A DNA stretch of 64,000 nt from Xanthobacteraceae bacterium. GTDB taxonomy: Bacteria > Pseudomonadota > Alphaproteobacteria > Rhizobiales > Xanthobacteraceae. Below the pieces are notes generated by a model, which made no database searches, had not been told where the DNA came from, and worked only from the letters and a program-made list of their open reading frames with translations. Shown here one piece after another: positions 1-8,163 of this stretch. The stretch spans positions 62,001 to 126,000 of the forward strand of contig JALHLQ010000010.1 of the NCBI GenBank assembly GCA_022844485.1, written 5' to 3'. The number at the start of each line of letters is the position of its first letter. Position 1 is the first letter of the stretch. Made by a program: the position numbers and the translations under genes.

Positions 1-11
1 GAAACAGACGC

Positions 12-1232
12 ATGACGCTTGTTTCGCGGCGAATCGTACTGGCGTCCCTTCTCGGCGGCACTGCCACGCTTCTCGGAGCCGGCGGCTCGCGCGCGCAGTC
101 CAGCCGCCTGGGATTCCTGCAATGGGTCGAGCAATTCCGTTCGCGGGCGCGGGCGCGCGGCGTCTCGGACGCGACCTACACGCGCGTGATGAGCGGAATC
201 AAGCCGGACACGTCCGTATACGCGCTCGATCGCGCGCAGCCGGAATTCAGCGAGGAGGTTTGGCAGTATCTTAATCGGCGCGTCTCGGAGTGGCGCATCA
301 ACACCGGCCGCGCGCGGGCGAAGGAGCACGCTGCGCTGTTCGCGCGCATCGAGCAGGACTACGGCGTTGACCGCCATCACATGCTCGGGCTCTGGGGCAT
401 GGAGTCGGCCTTCGGCGACGTGGTGACCAATCCGCGCCATATGCGGCCCGTCTTTCCTGCGCTTGCGGCGCTCGCCTGGGGCGAGCCGCGCCGCCGCGCC
501 TATTGGGAAAAGGAACTGCTGAACGCGCTCGTCATCGTCGAGCGCGGATGGTCGAACCCCACCGAGATGATCGGTTCCTGGGCCGGTGCCATGGGCCACA
601 CGCAATGGATGCCTGAGGTCTGGCTGAATATCGGCGTCGATTACGACAAGGACGGACGGATCACGCCCTTCTCGCTGGACGACGCATTGGCCGGCTCCGC
701 GCGCTATCTCGTGCAGCGCGGGCGTTATCGCCGCGGCGAAGCCTGGGGCTATGAGGTGCGCCTGCCGCCCGCGCTTCGCGGCGCTGCCACGGGCCAGCGC
801 ACGATCGCCGCCTGGCAAAAGCTCGGCCTCGCGCGCGCGGACGGAAAAGCGTTTCCACGCGCAAACGAACAAGCAAGGCTTGCGACGCCCGTTCGCGGCG
901 GACCGTCGTTTCTCGTGACGCAGAACTTCTTTGCCATCCGCTCCTACAATCCCTCGTTCAACTATACGCTCGCGATCGCCCATCTCGGCGACCGCATTCG
1001 CGGCGAAGGACCGTTCGTGCAGCCGTTCCCCGGCGGCGAGCGCACGATGACGATCGCCGAGCTGCAGGAGATTCAGCAGCGCCTGACAAAAGCCGGGTTC
1101 GACACCGGCGGGACCGACGGCCGCATCGGTCCCGATACGATGCGCGCGGTCGCCGCGTTCCAGCGCAAGGTCGGCCTTGAGCCCGACGGCTATCCGGGGC
1201 TCAAGGTGCTCGCCCGCCTGAGGCAGATGTAG
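12..1232 (+). CDS. Lytic murein transglycosylase, MltB family, with C-terminal peptidoglycan-binding domain
   Basis: A 406-residue exported enzyme predicted to cleave the MurNAc-GlcNAc bond of peptidoglycan in the periplasm, leaving 1,6-anhydro ends. The N-terminus (SRRIVLASLLGG, then AQ near residue 29) reads as a signal peptide with a twin-arginine-like start. Residues about 35-330 match the Slt35/MltB fold. The likely catalytic Glu is E131 in GMESAFG, and GAMGHTQWMP follows. Residues about 346-404 form a PG_binding_1 domain (LQEIQQRLTKAG, DGRIGPDT, AAFQRK). The length is usual for the family with this extra domain. It is convergent with soxF and unrelated to the sulfur genes by content. 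Start is the first ATG; no strong ribosome site is visible so close to the window edge. Confidence 0.9.
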   Translation: MTLVSRRIVLASLLGGTATLLGAGGSRAQSSRLGFLQWVEQFRSRARARGVSDATYTRVMSGIKPDTSVYALDRAQPEFSEEVWQYLNRRVSEWRINTGRARAKEHAALFARIEQDYGVDRHHMLGLWGMESAFGDVVTNPRHMRPVFPALAALAWGEPRRRAYWEKELLNALVIVERGWSNPTEMIGSWAGAMGHTQWMPEVWLNIGVDYDKDGRITPFSLDDALAGSARYLVQRGRYRRGEAWGYEVRLPPALRGAATGQRTIAAWQKLGLARADGKAFPRANEQARLATPVRGGPSFLVTQNFFAIRSYNPSFNYTLAIAHLGDRIRGEGPFVQPFPGGERTMTIAELQEIQQRLTKAGFDTGGTDGRIGPDTMRAVAAFQRKVGLEPDGYPGLKVLARLRQM

Positions 1233-1275
1233 GCTTCCCGCCCTCCTGCCCGGTTAAGGGACACGGAGGACGCGG

Positions 1276-2568
1276 TCACGCCTTAGCGCCAAAGACGTCG
1301 GCCACGATGCCGTTGTACCAGTCGATCGATTCTTTGTAGTTCTGCTTGCGGACGTCGTCCGGCTCGGCCTTCTGGCTCACGAAGGTGCTCGTCGCCTTGA
1401 TCCTTCCCTCGCCGGGCTCATAGGCGCCGCCGACCTTCACATCGTCATCCGGCGCGATCAGGCTCCAGCAGGTGTTCGCATAGCGCGCCGGGAAGATGCG
1501 CGCGCCGGCAAGCTCGCTTCGGATCACCATCGCCGCAACCTTCGCCTGGCTGTTCGCGGAGAACGCCGATTTCGGCATGTCCCCGGGAATGCAGGCGTCG
1601 CCGATGACGAAAACGTTCGGATCCATCGTCGACTTCATCGACGCCGGATCAATGGGGCACCACCCCGTCTGGTTGGTCAAGTTCGCGTCGCGCGCAATCT
1701 TGGCCGCCATCTGCGCCGGGATGACGTTGACGAGAGCGGCCTTGTAGCTCGCAAGATCGGTGCGGACTTCATTGGTCTTGGGGTCGACGCCTTTGATGCC
1801 GCCATGCATCTTCGGGTCCTGCCACTCGATCATGCCCGGATAGTGCTTCTCCCAACCTTCCATGAAGAGCGCCTGCTTGGAGAAGTTCTCCTTCGGATCG
1901 ATGATGATGATCTTCGACTTCGTATGCCCCTTCGTCTTCAGGACGTGAGCGAACATGGAAATCCGCTCATAGGGTCCGGGCGGGCAGCGATAGGGATTTG
2001 GAGGCGCGATCATCACGATCGTGTCGCCGTCCTGCAGCGCGTTCAGCTTGTTGACCAGCAACTGCGTCTGCGCGCCGGCCTTCCAGGCGTGCGGCATGAT
2101 GTCTGCGGCGGCTTCCGAATAGCCGGGAACGGAGTCGAACTTGATGTCGATCCCCGGCGCGATCGCCAGCCGGTCATAGGGAAGGCTCACGCCGCCCGCG
2201 AGTCTCACGAGCTTCTTGTCGCGGTCGACGGCGAGCGCGGCTTCCGGCACGACATTCACGCCGGCCTTTTTCAAGCCCTCGTAATTGTGCGTGATCGATT
2301 TGAAGTCGCGGAATCCGCCGACATAGATGTTCGAGAAGAAGCAGGTGGTGAATTCCTTCTGCGGCTCGAGCAGCGTGACATTGACCGCTCCGCCGGCGTC
2401 TTTCACGACGTAATGGGCGACGGTGCCGCCGCCCGGCCCGCCGCCGACGACGATCAATCTCGGTTTGGCCTGCCCGATGGCGCGCGGCGCGGCCAACGGC
2501 GTAGTTGCGAGCGCCGCCAGCGAAGCGCCGGCCAAGCCGGTGAACCGGCGGCGTGAAATCTGACTCAT
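1276..2568 (-). CDS. soxF: Flavocytochrome c sulfide dehydrogenase flavoprotein subunit (SoxF/FccB)
   Basis: A 430-residue FAD protein predicted to oxidise sulfide in the periplasm and pass electrons to a cytochrome partner. A Tat signal is clear (SRRRFTGLAGASLAAL, Ala-rich to about residue 33). The FAD-binding GGGPGGG lies at about 42-48. Cys76 in TTCFFSN falls at mature position about 43, where the FccB family attaches FAD covalently. Cys195 (PYRCPPGP) and Cys367 fit the redox-active disulfide. The preceding gene encodes a small monoheme cytochrome c, so the pair probably forms the sulfide dehydrogenase. It is the last gene of the leftward sox operon, 18 bp after the cytochrome gene. Whether it acts in thiosulfate oxidation or only on sulfide cannot be told from sequence. 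Confidence 0.92.
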   Translation of the reverse strand: MSQISRRRFTGLAGASLAALATTPLAAPRAIGQAKPRLIVVGGGPGGGTVAHYVVKDAGGAVNVTLLEPQKEFTTCFFSNIYVGGFRDFKSITHNYEGLKKAGVNVVPEAALAVDRDKKLVRLAGGVSLPYDRLAIAPGIDIKFDSVPGYSEAAADIMPHAWKAGAQTQLLVNKLNALQDGDTIVMIAPPNPYRCPPGPYERISMFAHVLKTKGHTKSKIIIIDPKENFSKQALFMEGWEKHYPGMIEWQDPKMHGGIKGVDPKTNEVRTDLASYKAALVNVIPAQMAAKIARDANLTNQTGWCPIDPASMKSTMDPNVFVIGDACIPGDMPKSAFSANSQAKVAAMVIRSELAGARIFPARYANTCWSLIAPDDDVKVGGAYEPGEGRIKATSTFVSQKAEPDDVRKQNYKESIDWYNGIVADVFGAKA

Positions 2569-2586
2569 CTGACCCTCCCAGGACTT

Positions 2587-2937
2587 TTATGGCTTCATCT
2601 TAGCGGGTGTTTGCTGGCGCGCGAAATAGGCCGCCAGTGCGGCAAGATCGTCGTCGTTGAAACGCCCGGCGATGGTCTGCATGACCGGATTGGCCAGGCG
2701 CTTTTCGCGATAGGCTTTCATGACCTCCAGGAAGGTCGCTTCCGCCATGCCGGCGAGATCGGGAATCGTGGCGCCGGCTGCGGCCTGCGGCCGGTGGCAG
2801 CCCCGGCATTCGGACGCGAGATAGGCGCCATATTCGAGATCGGGCTTGTTGGACGCTCTCAGGCCGCAAGGCATCAGCAGCACCGCCGTCAGGGCCAAGC
2901 CTGCCGAGATCATAGGAACCGATTCTCTATATGGCAC
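2587..2937 (-). CDS. Small monoheme c-type cytochrome (SoxE/FccA-like), partner of SoxF
   Basis: A 116-residue exported cytochrome c with a hydrophobic N-terminal signal (ISAGLALTAVLLMP) and one heme motif, CRGCH, at about 44-48. The likely axial Met is in NPVMQ. It sits between soxD and soxF, so it is predicted to take electrons from the SoxF flavoprotein, like the cytochrome subunit of flavocytochrome c. Paracoccus SoxE is a larger diheme protein, so this one is closer to a single-domain FccA. I prefer the GTG at 2937 because a GGAG lies 9 nt upstream. An ATG at 2913 and a GTG at 2952 are also in frame but have poorer ribosome sites; the 2913 start would leave no basic residue before the hydrophobic core. 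Confidence 0.82.
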   Translation of the reverse strand: MPYRESVPMISAGLALTAVLLMPCGLRASNKPDLEYGAYLASECRGCHRPQAAAGATIPDLAGMAEATFLEVMKAYREKRLANPVMQTIAGRFNDDDLAALAAYFARQQTPAKMKP

Positions 2938-3072
2938 TATCCGGGTCTCCACTGCGATCGTGCGCTGGTCACAGGTTTAGCAAGGATACCCGTCAAAAAC
3001 GTTCCCTTTGTTCGGATAGATGGGAAAGAAGCTGCTCCGGCGAGGGGGCGCGAGAGAGGACGTTGCCCTCCG

Positions 3073-3828
3073 TCAATCGACCTTTGGGCCGCCCTTCCTT
3101 TTGTCCTCATCCGGCGTCACGTCGAGGATGCGGGCCCGGCCGACGATCTTGGCTGGTTCCGGCTTGCAGTTTGTCATGCACGGGTTCGGAGTCCAGAACG
3201 CCTTTTCCGCGGTCTCGCGGTCGTCCTCGAAGAAACCCTTTTCGTTCGGCATCCTGATCGTCTTGAAGGACTCCTTGGTCAGCACGAACTTGTCGTCGAC
3301 GATGTCGTTCAGGTTGAGGATGTAGGCGACGACGGCGTAGAGCTCTTCATTCGTGAGCGATTGCGAGTCGCCGAAGGGCATCGCATGGCGCACATAGTCG
3401 AACAGGGTCGAGAGGTAGGGGAAATACGAGCCGACCGTCTTGTTCGGGTCGTCGGTCGCAAGCGATCCCTTGCCGCCGGCGATATGCGGCCAGCGCCCCG
3501 CTCCTTCGCCGAACTCGCCATGGCAGGCGGCGCAACGCGCCATGTAGATCTCTTCGCCCTCCTGCACCGACCCCTTGCCGTCCGGCAGCCCCTGCCCGTC
3601 GGGGCGGACGTCGATGTCCCAGCCTGCGATCTCCTTCGGCGTGGCTTCGCGGCCGATGTTGAATTTTCGCTTCGCTTCGCCTTTGCCCGCTTCGGCCTTG
3701 ACCGGCTGGGCGGTCGCGGACCTGGCGGGCTCTGATTTCTTCGACTGGGCGAAGGCCGTCGGCGCGGCGATGGCGCCGGCCGTCAATGCGGCCGCAACGA
3801 AGGCAAGCCCACTACGACACTTCAACAT
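3073..3828 (-). CDS. soxD: Cytochrome subunit of sulfane dehydrogenase, SoxD
   Basis: A 251-residue exported cytochrome that carries electrons from SoxC, the molybdenum subunit. The signal peptide runs MLKCRSGLAF to about A27. The heme motif is CAACH at about 99-103, with Met150 (RHAMPFGD) the probable sixth ligand. A second cysteine pair, CMTNC at about 217-221, is not a heme motif. Paracoccus SoxD is a longer diheme protein; this version lacks the second cytochrome domain and is a monoheme form. The ATG at 3828 overlaps the end of soxC by 17 bp and has GAGGTGG upstream. An in-frame start 120 bp further up would put a non-signal sequence ahead of the signal peptide and was not used. Confidence 0.9.
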   Translation of the reverse strand: MLKCRSGLAFVAAALTAGAIAAPTAFAQSKKSEPARSATAQPVKAEAGKGEAKRKFNIGREATPKEIAGWDIDVRPDGQGLPDGKGSVQEGEEIYMARCAACHGEFGEGAGRWPHIAGGKGSLATDDPNKTVGSYFPYLSTLFDYVRHAMPFGDSQSLTNEELYAVVAYILNLNDIVDDKFVLTKESFKTIRMPNEKGFFEDDRETAEKAFWTPNPCMTNCKPEPAKIVGRARILDVTPDEDKRKGGPKVD

Positions 3829-5086
3829 TTTCCACCTCGCCGCTCGGCAGCACATGCCAGGTCTGGATGCCGTTGTTGTGGTAGATTGAGTTCGTGCCGC
3901 GGAATTTGCGCAGATCCGCTTTGGTCGGCTGGACGTAGCCGGTGTCATCCATCGCGCGCGACTGCAGCAGGAGATCCTCGCCGTTCCAGTCGAGTTCGAA
4001 ATAGAAGCGCGTCAGCGCGCGGTCGAGAACGAGACCGTCGATTTTCGCTTCGCGCCAGTTGCGGCCGCCGTCGAGCGATATGTCGACTCGCTTGATCTTG
4101 CCCCGTCCCGACCAGGCAAGGCCTGAGATCACGGCGAAGCCCTTGTGCTTCAGCGGGGCCTGCGGCGTCGGCGCTGTGATGACCGATTTCGCGTCCATGA
4201 CGAAGGTGAATTTCCGCGCCCGGCCGTCGCTCAGGAGATCGGTGTATTTCGACGTCTCCTCGCGCGTGTACCAAGGCTCGTCGCCCACCTCGATGCGGCG
4301 CAGCCATTTGACCCAGATATTGCCTTCCCAGCCGGGAACGACGAGGCGGACGGGGTAGCCCTGCTCGGGACGCAGCATCTCGCCGTTCATGCGATAGGCG
4401 ACGAGGCAATCGTCGAGCGCCTTTTGCAGCGGCAGCGAGCGGTTCATCGCCGAGGAGTCCGCGCCTTCCGCCATCAGCCATTTCGCGTTTGTTTTCAGCC
4501 CCGCTTCCTGCAGCAAGAGTCGAAGCGGAACGCCGGTATATTCGACGCAATGCACCATGCCATGCGTGAACTGGCAGCCGTTCAACTGCGCGCCGCGCCA
4601 CTCCATGCCGGAATTGGCGGCGCATTCGAGGAAATGGATGCGGTTGACGCGCGGGAAACGCTTGAGGTCCTCCATGCTCAACATCAGCGGCTTGTCGACC
4701 AGCCCATGGATGATCAGGCGGTGATCGTCCGGATTGATCTCGGCGATTCCGGAGTGGTGGCGCTCGAAGCACAGGCCGTTCGGCGTGATGATGCCGTCGA
4801 GGTCATGCAGCGGGGTGAAGCTCACCGAGGACTCCCGGCTTGCCGTCAGCCACTGCACGTCGCGGCGGATGACATTCGCTTCGTGCTTGGACGGTTTTCC
4901 ATAAGCGCGCACGGCGACGCCGTCGCCGAGCGTACGCGTCCAATCGGGAATGTTGGGGGGCAGGTTCTGCGGATCGCCGGCAAGCGCGTTCGGCGCGCCG
5001 AGCAGCGCCGCCCCGCCGAGCCCCGCGGCGCCTGTCAGGAATCCGCGGCGTGACGCCAAGAGCTTCGGATCGGTCGGATCGGTCAT
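3812..5086 (-). CDS. soxC: Sulfane dehydrogenase molybdopterin subunit, SoxC
   Basis: A 424-residue periplasmic molybdoenzyme of the sulfite oxidase family. With SoxD it oxidises the sulfane sulfur left on SoxY, which allows complete oxidation of thiosulfate to sulfate without sulfur globules. The Tat signal is SRRGFLTGAAGLGG (from residue 13). The molybdenum-ligand cysteine is C155 in HFLECAANSG. The dimerisation domain follows (DISLDGGRNWREAKI). The start ATG has AGAGGA 7 nt upstream. An 85-bp gap separates it from soxB and holds an ATTC-N8-GAAT palindrome (5113-5128), so soxCD may have its own SoxR-controlled promoter. It overlaps soxD by 17 bp, which suggests coupled translation of the two subunits. 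Confidence 0.96.
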   Translation of the reverse strand: MTDPTDPKLLASRRGFLTGAAGLGGAALLGAPNALAGDPQNLPPNIPDWTRTLGDGVAVRAYGKPSKHEANVIRRDVQWLTASRESSVSFTPLHDLDGIITPNGLCFERHHSGIAEINPDDHRLIIHGLVDKPLMLSMEDLKRFPRVNRIHFLECAANSGMEWRGAQLNGCQFTHGMVHCVEYTGVPLRLLLQEAGLKTNAKWLMAEGADSSAMNRSLPLQKALDDCLVAYRMNGEMLRPEQGYPVRLVVPGWEGNIWVKWLRRIEVGDEPWYTREETSKYTDLLSDGRARKFTFVMDAKSVITAPTPQAPLKHKGFAVISGLAWSGRGKIKRVDISLDGGRNWREAKIDGLVLDRALTRFYFELDWNGEDLLLQSRAMDDTGYVQPTKADLRKFRGTNSIYHNNGIQTWHVLPSGEVENVEVS

Positions 5087-5112
5087 GGCATGGTCCTCTA
5101 CCCGGCCAATAC

Positions 5113-5128
5113 ATTCTAAACCATGAAT
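5113..5128. promoter_or_regulatory. Candidate SoxR operator upstream of soxC (ATTC-N8-GAAT)
   Basis: ATTC TAAACCAT GAAT is an exact inverted repeat with an 8-bp spacer, starting 27 bp upstream of the soxC start codon. It extends right to GAATATGT. From recall, the same layout is the binding motif reported for the SqrR/BigR persulfide-sensing ArsR repressors, and a SqrR-like protein is encoded at 11652-11993. Two related sites occur at 7966-7989 and 11149-11172. The seen part is the palindrome; binding is inferred. Confidence 0.7.
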
Positions 5129-5171
5129 ATGTCAATCGCCGATCGGTGCACGGACGAACCAGTCGCGCCGA

Positions 5172-6869
5172 TCAGACGCCCAGAACCTTCACCGCCGTAT
5201 TCGGCTCGACGCGCACCGTCTTTTTGCGGGAGACATATTTTTCGACCAGTTCCCAGACCGGCGGACCTTGCGTGCCTTCGTTCACGCTGGCCCAGCCGGT
5301 GACGACGTAGTCCTTCTTCGCATCGACCGGCTGCCCGCTCTTGAGATGCGTGAGCGCGGAGATGCGCTGACCCATCGGCTTGCCGATATCGATCGTGTAA
5401 CCAAGCCCGCCGCAGCGAACCATGTCGCCGCCCTGCTGGTAGTACGGGTCGGGGTTGAACAGATTGTCGGCCACGTCCTCGAGAATCTCTTTCAGCCGCT
5501 CGCCGGTCATGGTCATCCGGTACACTTGCGGATACGTCATCGAGGTGGCGTTATGAATGTCCTCGACCGTAATCGGTGAGCCCGGCAGCACGGTCGTTCC
5601 CCAGCGGAAGCCGGGCGAGAGCGCGATTTCGGCGTCGCGCTCCTCAAGGATGGCCGCGCAGATCAGGTCGTCGAAGGTGCCGTTGAAGTTGCCGCGGCGG
5701 AAAAGAAGCTCCTCCGACCGGCCGACTTCGCGCGCAAGCTCGGCGGCAAACGGCGCTCGCGCCTTCTCGATCGCGGCTCGCATGTCGGGATCAGGACGGA
5801 TCGCGTCGGAGAACAGCGGGATCAGCTTGTAGCGAAAGCCCTTCACCTCGCCGCCCTGCACATCCAGATCGAGCCGTGAGACGAACTTGCCGTGGCTGCC
5901 CGAGGCGACCAGCAGCGTCTTCCCGACCCGCACCGCTTCGGGAAGCGCATCATGCGTGTGGCCGGTCAGGATGACGTCGATGCCCGGCACGCGGGCGGCG
6001 AGCTTGCGGTCGACATCGAAGCCGTTATGCGAGAGCAGCACGATCAGAGCGGCGCCGTCCTTGCGGGCCTTGTCCACGTTCGCGCGCACATCGTCCTCGC
6101 GGATGCCGAAACTCCATTTCGGAATCATCCAGCGCGGGTTGGCCACCGGCGTATAAGGGAACGCCTGTCCGAGCACGGCGATCTTCACGCCGCCCTTCTC
6201 GAACATCTTGTAGGCGTCGAACACCGGTTCCTGCCACTCCGTGTCACGCACATTCTGGGCAAGGAAGGCAAAGCCGAGATCGTCGACGATCTCCTTCACG
6301 CGGTCCTCGCCATAGGTGAACTCCCAATGCCCGGTCATGGCGTCGGGCTTCAGCAACTTGAAGCAGTCCACCATGTCCTGACCCTTGGTGCGCAGCGAGG
6401 TCAGCGAGCCCTGCCACGTATCGCCCCCATCGAGCAGGAGAACCCTGTCGGCGCCGCGCTCGGCGCGCACGGCCTTGACCACGGTCGCCGCGCGGTCAAG
6501 TCCGCCGATGCGGCCATGGATCTTGGCCAGGTTTGCAAAGTCTTCCGAGGTGAGCGCGTAGGCGGCCGCCGATCCCGGCGCGATGCCGAACCGGGTCAGG
6601 AATTCCTTGCCGCTGATATGGGGCGGCAGGCCCTTGACTTCGCCGACGCCGAGATTGATCGACGGCTCACGGAAGTAGACGGGCATGAGTTGACCATGCA
6701 CGTCGGTGATGTGCAGCAGCGTCACGTTTCCAAGTGGATCGAACCTGAGAAGCTCGTCCTCGGTCAAGCGCTGCTGCGCGAGCACGGGCCCGACAGCGCC
6801 GAAGCCTTGCGCGGCGAGGATGGCCCCAGCCGCGGCGCCAACCTGCAGAAGCTCACGACGCGAAATCAT
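5172..6869 (-). CDS. soxB: Thiosulfohydrolase SoxB
   Basis: A 565-residue periplasmic enzyme that hydrolyses the terminal sulfonate from SoxY-bound thiosulfonate to release sulfate. It belongs to the 5'-nucleotidase/calcineurin phosphoesterase fold with two Mn ions. Visible metal motifs are TDVHGQ (D56, H58), LLDGGDTWQG (about 145-154), the SoxB-typical GHWEFTYG (about 180-187), LLSHNGFD and GHTHDALP. The Tat signal starts ISRRELLQVGAAAGA. I chose the ATG at 6869 because it has GGAGCG upstream and gives the usual SoxB N-terminus; an upstream in-frame ATG at 6962 would add 31 unlike residues. It follows soxZ by 107 bp. Length and motifs are typical. Confidence 0.96.
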   Translation of the reverse strand: MISRRELLQVGAAAGAILAAQGFGAVGPVLAQQRLTEDELLRFDPLGNVTLLHITDVHGQLMPVYFREPSINLGVGEVKGLPPHISGKEFLTRFGIAPGSAAAYALTSEDFANLAKIHGRIGGLDRAATVVKAVRAERGADRVLLLDGGDTWQGSLTSLRTKGQDMVDCFKLLKPDAMTGHWEFTYGEDRVKEIVDDLGFAFLAQNVRDTEWQEPVFDAYKMFEKGGVKIAVLGQAFPYTPVANPRWMIPKWSFGIREDDVRANVDKARKDGAALIVLLSHNGFDVDRKLAARVPGIDVILTGHTHDALPEAVRVGKTLLVASGSHGKFVSRLDLDVQGGEVKGFRYKLIPLFSDAIRPDPDMRAAIEKARAPFAAELAREVGRSEELLFRRGNFNGTFDDLICAAILEERDAEIALSPGFRWGTTVLPGSPITVEDIHNATSMTYPQVYRMTMTGERLKEILEDVADNLFNPDPYYQQGGDMVRCGGLGYTIDIGKPMGQRISALTHLKSGQPVDAKKDYVVTGWASVNEGTQGPPVWELVEKYVSRKKTVRVEPNTAVKVLGV

Positions 6870-6976
6870 GCTGCGCTCCGGCGAAACAAACCTTCGGACC
6901 TTGCCGCGGCCGGGACGAGTCAAAGGGGCCGCCCCTGCCCTCGCGAGCAGACGCCGCATCACCCCTCGCCCATGCC

Positions 6977-7303
6977 TCAGGTGACGGTGATCTTTTCCTC
7001 GCCGACGATCTTCGAACCGTCGTCGTCGATCCAGGTCAGCACGACCGGCCCCGACTCCGTCGCCTTGAACTTGAACTGGATGTAGGGATTGGCCGAGATC
7101 GACGGTTCAAAATCGGCAGCGAACACTTCCTTGCCGTTCACGGTGCAGGAGAACTTGTTCAGGATCTTGCGCGGGATTGTGTTTCCGCTGGAATCCTTGC
7201 GCTGCCCGGTTTCCATCGTGTGCTGCACAAGGGCCTTGACCTCGACAAGGTCACCCTTTTTCGCTTCCTTCTTGTCGAGGCGAATTCTCGGTTTCACGGA
7301 CAT
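6977..7303 (-). CDS. soxZ: Sulfur carrier complex subunit SoxZ
   Basis: A 108-residue protein with the immunoglobulin-like SoxZ fold (VEVKALVQHTMETGQRKD, IPRKILNKF, FKFKATESGP). It has no signal peptide. SoxZ pairs with SoxY, and in known systems the complex is carried to the periplasm by the Tat signal of SoxY. Together they form the SoxYZ carrier, to which sulfur intermediates are bound through the SoxY C-terminal cysteine. It lies 38 bp after soxY in the same leftward operon. Size and sequence are typical of the family. Confidence 0.96.
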   Translation of the reverse strand: MSVKPRIRLDKKEAKKGDLVEVKALVQHTMETGQRKDSSGNTIPRKILNKFSCTVNGKEVFAADFEPSISANPYIQFKFKATESGPVVLTWIDDDGSKIVGEEKITVT

Positions 7304-7341
7304 TCTATTGCTCCGGATGATTTACGGTGATGCGCGGTCGG

Positions 7342-7806
7342 TCAGCCGCCGCAGCCGCCGATGGTGACCTTGACTTCCTTGGTGCCCATCGCAAGCGAGC
7401 CGTCGTTCATGCGCGCAATGGCGGTGATGTGCTGTGTGGCGTTCAGCCGGATCCGCGTGCTGACCTCCGCGACGCCGCTATTCGGCGTGAAGTGGAAGGT
7501 CGCAACACCAGCCCGCGGATTGCCGTCGGCCACGACGAGCAAATCCTTGACGTAGGACTGCTCGGTCATCGGGCTTTCGACCGACACGCCGATCGGCACC
7601 GTGTTCCCGTTTTCTGCGATTTCCGGCAGATCGAGGCGAACAAGTCTTTCAGCGGCCTTCTTGCCTCCGGTGAACTTGTCGATCACCTCTTGGATGTCGT
7701 TTTTTGCCTGCGCTTGCGCCTGAGCGGCAGCCCCGCCGAACGCGACCGCGGCAATGGCGCCCGCCCCCGCCGCCAAGGCTTGACGACGGTTGAGATTCAA
7801 ATCCAT
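7342..7806 (-). CDS. soxY: Sulfur carrier complex subunit SoxY
   Basis: A 154-residue Tat-exported protein that bears the swinging-arm cysteine of the Sox pathway. It ends in VTIGGCGG, the hallmark SoxY tail that holds the substrate cysteine. The Tat region is NRRQALAAGAGAIAA, then AQAQA. The ATG at 7806 has GGAG 7-8 nt upstream; the in-frame ATG at 7857 would add 17 residues before the signal and was rejected. It is the first gene of the leftward operon soxYZB-CD-cytochrome-soxF and diverges from soxAX across a 357-bp regulatory gap. Confidence 0.96.
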   Translation of the reverse strand: MDLNLNRRQALAAGAGAIAAVAFGGAAAQAQAQAKNDIQEVIDKFTGGKKAAERLVRLDLPEIAENGNTVPIGVSVESPMTEQSYVKDLLVVADGNPRAGVATFHFTPNSGVAEVSTRIRLNATQHITAIARMNDGSLAMGTKEVKVTIGGCGG

Positions 7807-8163
7807 CAACGTCTCCTGCACTTGCGAGTAAACCTGCCACGCGCGCACGCGCTTCAAAGCCCAAGCCGATGCTCTGAGGAAAGTTCCATGGCCCCGCCGG
7901 ACCTGCCGATGGCCGCCGTCAGCGGAGCGATACGGACGTTTCCTTGCGCCTACGTTGACCGTGGGACATATTCACGCGTCACTATATGAAATTGCCGCAT
8001 CTTGCAAGCTCCCGTCTGGGCTGAGGCTGGGCTGAGGGAGAGTAAGAAGATTCTTGCATTCGGATGATTGCATGTGTCTATTTTCCGCCTCTTGCCAGGG
8101 GGCCGACAAAAAAGCCCGCTGCGTCCGCCGCAACAAATAAGATGAACCCTCGGAGGAACCCCT
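7807..8163. promoter_or_regulatory. Divergent control region between soxY and soxA
   Basis: A 357-bp stretch without a convincing gene that must hold the promoters of both sox operons. Its middle (about 7966-8090) is clearly AT-richer than the flanks. It contains the operator-like site at 7966-7989 and a second AT-rich patch around 8041-8090 (AAGATTCTTGCATTC). The soxA ribosome site GGAGG is at 8152-8156. No certain -35/-10 pair was assigned. Confidence 0.75.
7966..7989. promoter_or_regulatory. Candidate SoxR operator between soxY and soxA
   Basis: ACATATTC, 8 bp, then CTATATGA. The left arm is identical to that of the site at 11149-11172; the right arm keeps the ATAT core shared by all three proposed sites but does not complete ATTC-N8-GAAT. 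It lies near the centre of the divergent gap, so one bound repressor dimer could control both operons. This is a pattern inferred by eye from three sites in an otherwise GC-rich sequence. Confidence 0.5.
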
